Origin: an uncultured Verrucomicrobiae bacterium
Lineage (GTDB): Bacteria; Verrucomicrobiota; Verrucomicrobiia; Verrucomicrobiales; DEV007
NCBI GenBank assembly: GCA_937898895.1
Contig: CALDKL010000591.1
Location: 1 to 9,737 of the forward strand
Direction: 5' to 3'
DNA length: 9,737 bases
Position numbers and translations under genes: made by a program. Shown here piece after piece: positions 1 through 5,290 of this stretch; position 1 is the stretch's first letter; each line of letters begins with the position of its first letter. The notes below the pieces were generated by a model that did no database searches, was not told the DNA's origin, and was given only the letters and a program-made list of their open reading frames with translations.

Positions 1-402
1 CTCCGAACGGGCCGTCATAATCTCCGCCTGAGCCTTGCGATTCGCATCACCGATCTCCTTGGCCTTGGCCATACGCTCTTCATTGAGAGACTGAAGTTTT
101 TTGAGCGCCTCCTCGCGCTTCGATTGGGCCAGAGCCGTATCACGATAGACGGCGTCGAGTTCCGCCATCTGGTTGGTCATCTGCTGGTAGGCGGCCTGGC
201 GTTCATCGAGGTTCTTGCGCTTCTCGTCCGCGAGATCATTGATCTGCTTCACCTGAATCTCCGTCTTGTAATATCGGTTCAGGGCGTCCTGCATGTCGAC
301 GACGGCGATCTTCAGTTCCTGTGCTCCGGCGGAAGTCACCGCAACAAAAAGCGCAAGAGAGAACCCGAGGGTCCGGAGAAGGTGGGGCAGGTAGAGTTTC
401 AT
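1..402 (-). CDS. OmpH/Skp-family periplasmic chaperone, 3' end outside window
   Basis: I read this reading frame directly on the minus strand: it starts at an ATG (complement of 400-402) and stays open to base 1, giving 134 residues with no stop, so the C-terminus lies outside. The first ~28 residues look like a Sec signal peptide (MKLYLPHLLRTLGFSLALF, then a small-residue stretch ending AGAQ). The mature protein opens with 'LKIAVVDMQDALNRYYKTE', the typical OmpH/Skp opening in which a beta strand leads into a helix. After that it is almost entirely charged and helical (K/E/Q/R-rich, residues ~50-134), as expected for the coiled-coil tentacles of this family. Skp-type chaperones hold unfolded outer-membrane proteins in the periplasm and hand them to BamA. 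The bamA gene lies 131 bp upstream on the same strand, so co-transcription is likely. No terminator or clear promoter was seen in that gap, and no Shine-Dalgarno precedes the ATG. The family call is firm; orthology to E. coli Skp is not claimed. Confidence 0.87.
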   Translation of the reverse strand, partial: MKLYLPHLLRTLGFSLALFVAVTSAGAQELKIAVVDMQDALNRYYKTEIQVKQINDLADEKRKNLDERQAAYQQMTNQMAELDAVYRDTALAQSKREEALKKLQSLNEERMAKAKEIGDANRKAQAEIMTARSE

Positions 403-533
403 GAGTTTCGTTCGAAAGGATCGTTGGTCCAGGGATACGGCGAACACCCGAAATACGATGGCGGTCCGGGCTGCCTTTGATCAAACGAAGCGGGATGGCA
501 TTTCCTTAGAAAAAGGTCGCCCTCCCGTCTTCA

Positions 534-2843
534 TCAGAACGTCGCCCCCATCGTAAACTGGAAGCGGCCACCATCGTCGTCATTGAAGGTGTCCGTCTGG
601 ACGGGGAACGCATAGTCGAGGCGCACCGGCGCACTTCCCAGGACAAAGAGCCGGAGGCCGATACCCCAGTCGGAATTGACACCGCCTCCCACTGATCCGG
701 CAGGTCCGTCGGTGACCTCACCCACATCGTAGAAGGTGGCGAAGCGGATCTTCTCCACGACCGGAATGGAGGCCTCCAGCGTGCCATACCAGGAGGTATT
801 GCCACCAAGAACCTCGCCACTGACGGGATCGCGCGGCCCCACGTCGCGGTAGTCGAAACCGCGGAGCGTGTTGGCACCACCCAGGAAGTGTCGGGTGAAG
901 ATGTGATCTCCCTCCGCCGAGTTGTTGATCTCTCCGTTGAGACTGATGATGATGTCGTGCGGAAGAGTGAAGTACTGCGCTGCCGACAGACTCGAGATCG
1001 TATCTTCCACATCGCCTCCAATTCCGGCGAATTCAAAACCGACGTTGACCTTGTTGCCCTCGCGGGGGAGGAAGACGTTGTCACGGGTATCGCGAACGAT
1101 GCTGGCCCCAACCGAACTCTTGATGAACTCGCCACCTTCCGCCGCAAAGGCCGGGGAAGCATTGGAGTAGGGATCCACATCGATCTGCTCGATCCGGTAG
1201 TCACCCACGATGTAGGTGAACTCGCCGATCGCCTTGCGCAGCGAGAGCGCGGCCCCGATATTGGACTGTTCGTATTGGTCGCTCAGGAAGGCGAGATCGC
1301 GGTAGTAGGCCTCGGCGGTGAGTGCGATCCGGTGCCCGAAAGCCCAGGGTTCGGTGATGGAAATGCTCGCATCGGTATGTTCCGAACCGGCGCGGACACT
1401 GAAGCGGAAACGCTGCCCCCCGCCGCTCATGCTGGGCCAGTCGAAGAGATCAAAATTCGACTGAGTGACTTCGAAGAACCCGGTGAGGCTGTCAATGGAA
1501 CTGAATCCGGCACCGAAGTTGATCGTTCCGGTGGGTTTCTCGACGACACGGATGAGAAGATCCTTCTCGTCGAGGTAGCTCGTATCGATCGGCATGATTT
1601 CAACGCTCGAGAAATAATTCATGTTCTCGAGACGACGCTGGGTCACATTCGTTTTGGTCGTATCGTAGAGCTGTCCGGGCTCCAGCGGAAGCTCGCGACG
1701 GATGACGTAATCCTTCGTCTTGTCATTACCTTCGATGTGGACCTGGCCCACCTTGTAGGCACGCCCCTCGGTGACATCGAGAACCACGCGGACCTCTCCA
1801 TTGCCGGCATCATCGAGACGCGGGGTGACCCGGGCCTCCGCATAACCACGCGTGCCGTATTGGTCGGTGATGAGCTTGATGTCGTCCTTCAGCTTGTTGC
1901 CCGCGAAGGATTTGCCAGCCTCGGTTTTCAGGAAGGGCAGGACATCCGTCTGCATGTCGAGCACGGTGACCCCATTGATCCCGATACTGTTAACCACGTA
2001 GGTCTGGCCCTCGTCGATGGTGAGCACGACGTCGACGTACTTCGCATCAACACGCATCCGGGACACGTTCGTGACGCGGGCGTTGAGGTAGCCGTTGTCG
2101 CGATAGAAATCCTCGATGGCAATCACATCCTGCTGGAGCGTCTCCGCATCGGTCGATCCGGCCTTGCCGAAAATCGTCATGATACTCTTGCCCTTCTGGG
2201 TCATGAGTTCCTTGAGCCGGGAAGAAGGGAAGGCGTCGTTTCCGACAAACTCAATATCCCGAAGCACTCCCTGGTTGCCTTCGTCGATCGTGAAGACGAC
2301 ACGCGAATATCCCTCGGCAGAGGGAGCACTGACGCTGTAGGTCACAGTGGCTTCGGCGAAGCCTTTCTTGCGGTACATCTCCTGAATGTCGTCTCGAGCC
2401 GTTTGCAGGACCGCGCCATCGATGGGCTTGTTCACCTTCAGATCCACCTTGCCCTCGAGCTTGGATGTCTCGATGAGCGTGTTGCCGACAAACTCGACCC
2501 CGCCGTAGACGGCTCGGGTCTGGGCGACCACGATCAGCGCGACGCCGCCGCTCGTGTTCTCGGCAAGAATACGGACGTTTTCCACATCGCCGCTCGCATA
2601 GAGACTTTTCACATCCTCATCGATCTGGGTCATCGAGAGCTTATCGCCGACCTTGGTCGACATGTGGGAGAGGAGTCGATCGGGTGCCACCGTCTGATGA
2701 CCCACATACTGCACATTGATCGACTTCACCGTCGCGCCATCCTGGGCATCCATTTGACCCGCAAATGCGGCGACCGCGATGCCCGTACACAGGGCAAACG
2801 TTCGGGCGTAATTTCGAAGGCGATCCAGGGTAGGGAAATTCAT
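534..2843 (-). CDS. bamA: Outer membrane protein assembly factor BamA (Omp85 family)
   Basis: This 769-residue protein is the central beta-barrel insertase of the BAM complex, folding and inserting outer-membrane proteins. Residues 1 to ~34 form a signal peptide (hydrophobic ALCTGIAVAAFAG). Five POTRA-like repeats follow at roughly 38-110, 112-191, 192-281, 282-362 and 364-437, each with the 'G(N/V)..' strand turn and a C-terminal 'V...EG' or 'VVEKP'-type strand. The rest (~438-769) is the Omp85 barrel. It contains 'GGANTLRGF' (LRGF at 660-663), equivalent to the VRGF loop-6 motif essential in BamA, and it ends in phenylalanine (FTMGATF), the classical outer-membrane sorting signal. Length and five POTRA domains match BamA rather than TamA or two-partner secretion transporters. 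The ATG at 2841-2843 is favoured because it directly precedes the signal peptide, although no Shine-Dalgarno is visible (TTTTTTCCC precedes it). Downstream on the same strand is the OmpH-type chaperone, a common pairing. No bamB-E homologue is in the window. Confidence 0.96.
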   Translation of the reverse strand: MNFPTLDRLRNYARTFALCTGIAVAAFAGQMDAQDGATVKSINVQYVGHQTVAPDRLLSHMSTKVGDKLSMTQIDEDVKSLYASGDVENVRILAENTSGGVALIVVAQTRAVYGGVEFVGNTLIETSKLEGKVDLKVNKPIDGAVLQTARDDIQEMYRKKGFAEATVTYSVSAPSAEGYSRVVFTIDEGNQGVLRDIEFVGNDAFPSSRLKELMTQKGKSIMTIFGKAGSTDAETLQQDVIAIEDFYRDNGYLNARVTNVSRMRVDAKYVDVVLTIDEGQTYVVNSIGINGVTVLDMQTDVLPFLKTEAGKSFAGNKLKDDIKLITDQYGTRGYAEARVTPRLDDAGNGEVRVVLDVTEGRAYKVGQVHIEGNDKTKDYVIRRELPLEPGQLYDTTKTNVTQRRLENMNYFSSVEIMPIDTSYLDEKDLLIRVVEKPTGTINFGAGFSSIDSLTGFFEVTQSNFDLFDWPSMSGGGQRFRFSVRAGSEHTDASISITEPWAFGHRIALTAEAYYRDLAFLSDQYEQSNIGAALSLRKAIGEFTYIVGDYRIEQIDVDPYSNASPAFAAEGGEFIKSSVGASIVRDTRDNVFLPREGNKVNVGFEFAGIGGDVEDTISSLSAAQYFTLPHDIIISLNGEINNSAEGDHIFTRHFLGGANTLRGFDYRDVGPRDPVSGEVLGGNTSWYGTLEASIPVVEKIRFATFYDVGEVTDGPAGSVGGGVNSDWGIGLRLFVLGSAPVRLDYAFPVQTDTFNDDDGGRFQFTMGATF

Positions 2844-2918
2844 GGGAAAAAAGTCTGTTCCGTGCGGTCGTGCGGTGTTTGGGCGGCTCCCCGAAAGGGT
2901 GTCTGAAACAAACCCACT

Positions 2919-2946
2919 TAGATAGAGCGTCGAGGCTCTACGTCAA
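2919..2946 (-). promoter_or_regulatory. Candidate sigma70-type promoter for bamA
   Basis: On the minus strand a near-consensus -35 box TTGACG (complement of 2941-2946) is followed after 16 bp by TATCTA (complement of 2919-2924), a weak match to the -10 hexamer. Transcription would start near 2912 and leave an untranslated leader of about 70 nt before the bamA ATG. The -35 match is good, but the -10 lacks the usual final T, so this is a candidate only. A perfect inverted repeat fills almost all of the spacer between the boxes. Confidence 0.4.
2923..2940. repeat. Perfect 6-bp inverted repeat in the putative bamA promoter
   Basis: TAGAGC (2923-2928) and GCTCTA (2935-2940) are exact reverse complements separated by 6 bp, an 18-bp element. 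It abuts the candidate -35 box and overlaps the first two bases of the candidate -10 box on the minus strand. That position would suit a repressor or activator operator, or a small hairpin if transcribed from the other side. It could also be chance, since short inverted repeats are common. Confidence 0.35.
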
Positions 2947-3061
2947 GCTGGTTTTTGCTCGGCACCCCCGGCGGAACGGTAGGAAACACGCCAACTAAAC
3001 GACGGATTCCCCCAATTCGCAATCGATTATCGAAAATCAAAGGCCACGCAAGCGAAACCTA

Positions 3062-3089
3062 TCGACTTCTATAATTTTCATGTTATCTT
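3062..3089 (+). promoter_or_regulatory. Candidate promoter(s) for ruvB
   Basis: Two overlapping plus-strand candidates lie in the AT-rich part of the spacer. One is an exact TATAAT at 3070-3075, but no recognisable -35 box sits 16-18 bp upstream. The other is TATCTT at 3084-3089 preceded by TG plus one base (3081-3083, an extended -10 arrangement), with TCGACT at 3062-3067 (four of six -35 positions) 16 bp upstream. Either would give a leader of roughly 75-90 nt before the ruvB start. I cannot decide between them from sequence alone. Confidence 0.4.
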
Positions 3090-3170
3090 TATTTTTCGTA
3101 GAACTTAATTTCCTCTTGGGACGGTTTTCCGACCACCGTTCCGGAGAATCTGCCCCAGCCCATCGTTCCC

Positions 3171-4199
3171 GTGCCCTCGCCCGCCCCCATCGACCCGTCT
3201 TCCCAGCCTGCGCGGGAGTTCGAAACGAGCCTGCGTCCTCCGGATTTTGAAGAATTTTGCGGTCAGACCAAGGTCAAGGAACGCCTCACCCTGATGGTCG
3301 AGGCAGCCAAAGGCCGCGGCGATGCCCTCGATCACGTCCTCCTCTGTGGACCGCCCGGACTTGGCAAGACGACCCTCGCCCACATCCTCGCCCGCGCTTT
3401 CGGCACTGAGATTCACCTCACCAGCGGTCCCCAGATAGAAAAGGCAGGGGATCTCGCCGGGATCCTCACCAACCTGCAGCACGGCGATTTTCTGTTCATC
3501 GACGAGATTCACCGACTCCACCCAGCCATTGAGGAATACCTCTACCCGGCAATGGAGGACTACAAGCTCGACATCATCATTGATTCCGGCCCTTCCGCCC
3601 GCTCCATATCACTTTCCCTGCCCAAGTTCACCCTCGTCGGGGCCACGACCAAGGCCGGGATGCTGACGCGCCCTCTGTTGTCCCGTTTCGGTATCACGAA
3701 TCGGCTCGATTACTATTCGCCTGAGGAACTCGTCGTCATCATCCGCCGCTCGGCCGCACTCCTCGGTGTCCCGATCGAGGAAGCCGGAGCCCTCGAGATC
3801 GGCACCCGCAGCCGGGGCACCCCCCGCATCGCCAACGGACTCCTCCGCTGGGTGCGCGATTATGCCCAGGTCCGGGCCGACAATGTCATCACTCTCGAAG
3901 TGGCCCGCGACGCCCTCGCCATGCTCGACATCGACGAGGACGGACTCGACGAGATGGACAAGCGCATCCTCGAGGCGGTCGTTCACAAATACCACGGCGG
4001 TCCCGTCGGGATCAATTCCATCGCTGTCGCCGTGGGGGAGGACGAGGCCACCATCAACGAAGTCTACGAACCCTATCTGATTCTAAAAGGGTACCTCAAG
4101 CGCACCCCGCGAGGACGCACCGCCCTGCCCATCGCCTATTTGAAACTCGGCCTCACTCCGCCCGCCTCGGCGGGAGGAGAGCAACTGAGTCTGTTCTGA
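3171..4199 (+). CDS. ruvB: Holliday junction branch migration DNA helicase RuvB
   Basis: RuvB (342 residues, normal length) is the hexameric AAA+ motor that, with RuvA, drives branch migration of Holliday junctions. All expected elements are visible: 'LRPPDFEEFCGQ' at 21-32 (usually ending FIGQ), Walker A GPPGLGKT at 60-67, Walker B with the RuvB-typical DEIHR at 111-115, sensor 1 GATT at 157-160, the PLLSRFG region with the likely arginine finger at R172, the sensor 2 segment GTPRI at 216-220, and a C-terminal winged helix with HGGPVG and RTPRGR (311-316). The start is a GTG at 3171, the only conventional start upstream of the conserved N-terminus after the in-frame TAG at 3099-3101. It has no Shine-Dalgarno; an in-frame CTG lies at 3150. 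The protein ends in QLSLF (338-342), which matches the consensus sliding-clamp-binding pentapeptide. Neither ruvA nor ruvC is adjacent. The gene may share a transcript with the next one, 46 bp downstream. Confidence 0.97.
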   Translation: MPSPAPIDPSSQPAREFETSLRPPDFEEFCGQTKVKERLTLMVEAAKGRGDALDHVLLCGPPGLGKTTLAHILARAFGTEIHLTSGPQIEKAGDLAGILTNLQHGDFLFIDEIHRLHPAIEEYLYPAMEDYKLDIIIDSGPSARSISLSLPKFTLVGATTKAGMLTRPLLSRFGITNRLDYYSPEELVVIIRRSAALLGVPIEEAGALEIGTRSRGTPRIANGLLRWVRDYAQVRADNVITLEVARDALAMLDIDEDGLDEMDKRILEAVVHKYHGGPVGINSIAVAVGEDEATINEVYEPYLILKGYLKRTPRGRTALPIAYLKLGLTPPASAGGEQLSLF

Positions 4200-4245
4200 C
4201 CGAGTCCGATCCGATCCCGTCTCTGCCCACCGAACCGTCACGCCA

Positions 4246-5061
4246 ATGAGCGAGTTCATCATCCAAATCGAGAAGTTGTTCCGTGCGTTCGCCGATCCCG
4301 AGTACCGCTACCTTCTCCTCGAACCCCTGATCTCTTACGGACTGCTCACCGGCGTTGCCCTTCTGGTCGCCGGATTCTTCACGAGGGCTCCCCGGCTCCA
4401 GATTGCTGCACTGATCGTCATCGGGATTGCAGCAATGATGTATTTCCCCTACCGGGACGCCCGCATCGAGGCAAAGCCGAGACTCGAGCAGATCTACAAG
4501 GTCGATGCTCCGGCCCGGGTCAGCGAGTTTGCAAAGACGACGGAAGACTGGGTCGCGACCTCCTGGAAATTCAAACTGCTCATCCTCTGCGCCTTTGCCA
4601 CCCTCATGATCGGAGTTCAGCGGAATCGTCTGGGCTTTGCCCTTTCCCTCACTACGATCCTCCTCGGGCTGCTCGCCGCGAAAAACTCGATGTGGCTGAA
4701 CTATCAGGATGCCCTCGCCTACCATCCCAATCTCAAGCGCCATGAAGCCCCCATTGACCGGAAATCATCCGGCTCGGTGCCTGCTCCTTCCTCCCCTCGT
4801 CAGCCTTCTCGTCCTCCCGCCACCCGAACGCCTGCCGCAATCGTGGCGCAACCGATCGCGCCCGCCGCACAGGCTCCGAAGCCCGCGCCAAAGCCCTCCG
4901 CATTTCCCACCCCCTACCCGGATCCGCGCACCGTGGCTCCGGCCCCACCGGTAAGCAGCCAGGTCCGCACGCCGATTCCCGGGCCGGAGGACGCCTCTCA
5001 CGCCTTGCCGATTCCTTTCGGAAAGAAGGCCCGGCATGTCGAACCGCTCCCCCGATTCTGA
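4246..5061 (+). CDS. Hypothetical membrane protein with proline-rich C-terminal tail
   Basis: I do not recognise a family for this 271-residue protein. A short amphipathic N-terminus (1-25) is followed by four likely transmembrane segments at about 28-45, 51-67, 109-124 and 129-145. TM2 and TM3 are separated by a ~40-residue polar loop (68-108, including 'PYRDARIEAKPRLEQIYKVD'). From ~165 to the end the chain is low-complexity, rich in Pro, Ala, Ser and Lys/Arg (PAPKPSAFPTPYPDP, for example), and probably disordered. It resembles inner-membrane proteins whose Pro-rich tail extends into the cytoplasm or periplasm; topology cannot be fixed from what I see. The ATG at 4246 is the only good start near the hydrophobic region and lacks a Shine-Dalgarno. 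The gene lies 46 bp after ruvB, so it is probably co-transcribed. The clean hydrophobic pattern in this frame supports real coding; the overlapping opposite-strand frames at 4733-5313 have no such pattern. Confidence 0.75.
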   Translation: MSEFIIQIEKLFRAFADPEYRYLLLEPLISYGLLTGVALLVAGFFTRAPRLQIAALIVIGIAAMMYFPYRDARIEAKPRLEQIYKVDAPARVSEFAKTTEDWVATSWKFKLLILCAFATLMIGVQRNRLGFALSLTTILLGLLAAKNSMWLNYQDALAYHPNLKRHEAPIDRKSSGSVPAPSSPRQPSRPPATRTPAAIVAQPIAPAAQAPKPAPKPSAFPTPYPDPRTVAPAPPVSSQVRTPIPGPEDASHALPIPFGKKARHVEPLPRF

Positions 5062-5290
5062 GCGATCCAGTGCGAGCTTGGGATTCTGGTCGACTCCGGG
5101 CCGATGTCTCCCCGGCAGCGTTGCGCGTGGCGGAGGGCACTGACGAGACCCTCTCCGGTATCCGAATCGACCCTGTTGACACCGCAGAAATACCACCGAG
5201 CGACCTCCGGCACACCGCCCGCGCGGGATTTCGCAGTCACCGCAAATTGTGATCGCAATCGGGCGGGAATTCCCGTTTATTCCGCAGCCC
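5062..5290 (+). other. Spacer upstream of glnD with no convincing signal
   Basis: This 229-bp stretch separates the membrane-protein gene from glnD. A perfect -35-like TTGACA sits at 5176-5181 but has no -10-like hexamer at an acceptable distance. Two perfect GC-rich palindromes are present, CCCGCGCGGG at 5218-5227 and CGGGAATTCCCG at 5264-5275, the second ending 15 bp before the glnD ATG. No T-run follows either, so neither looks like an intrinsic terminator. Short open frames cross the region but show no domain or start signal. I found no sigma54-type GG-N10-GC site. Confidence 0.5.

Larger units (their letters stand above)
2844..3170. other. Divergent intergenic region between bamA and ruvB
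   Basis: This 327-bp gene-free spacer lies between the divergent starts of bamA (minus) and ruvB (plus). Its centre and right side (about 3010-3112) are clearly richer in A and T than the flanking genes, as expected for a promoter region. I see promoter-like boxes for both directions and one perfect inverted repeat, listed separately. No small gene, tRNA or repeat was convincing here; short open frames reaching in from either side are shadows of bamA and ruvB. Confidence 0.8.

Noticed and set aside
888..2906. A 672-codon open frame on the plus strand opposite bamA
   Set aside because: It lies antisense to a clearly real bamA. It has no recognisable domain and an unnatural composition rich in His, Asp, Arg and Val, and it follows from the GC-rich codon usage of bamA.
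4156..4176. A GC-rich hairpin (CCCGCC/GGCGGG) near the ruvB end as a terminator
   Set aside because: It lies inside the ruvB coding sequence, has almost no loop and is not followed by a T-run.
5176..5181. A perfect TTGACA upstream of glnD as a -35 box
   Set aside because: No -10-like hexamer is found 15-19 bp downstream (the bases there are GC-rich).
5070..5252. A possible small protein of 60 residues between the membrane-protein gene and glnD
   Set aside because: It has a non-ATG start, no Shine-Dalgarno and no hydrophobic or domain pattern; several frames are open here by chance.
5264..5275. The palindrome CGGGAATTCCCG just before glnD as an operator
   Set aside because: A perfect 12-bp palindrome is expected a few times by chance in a window this long, and no second copy or promoter was seen nearby.
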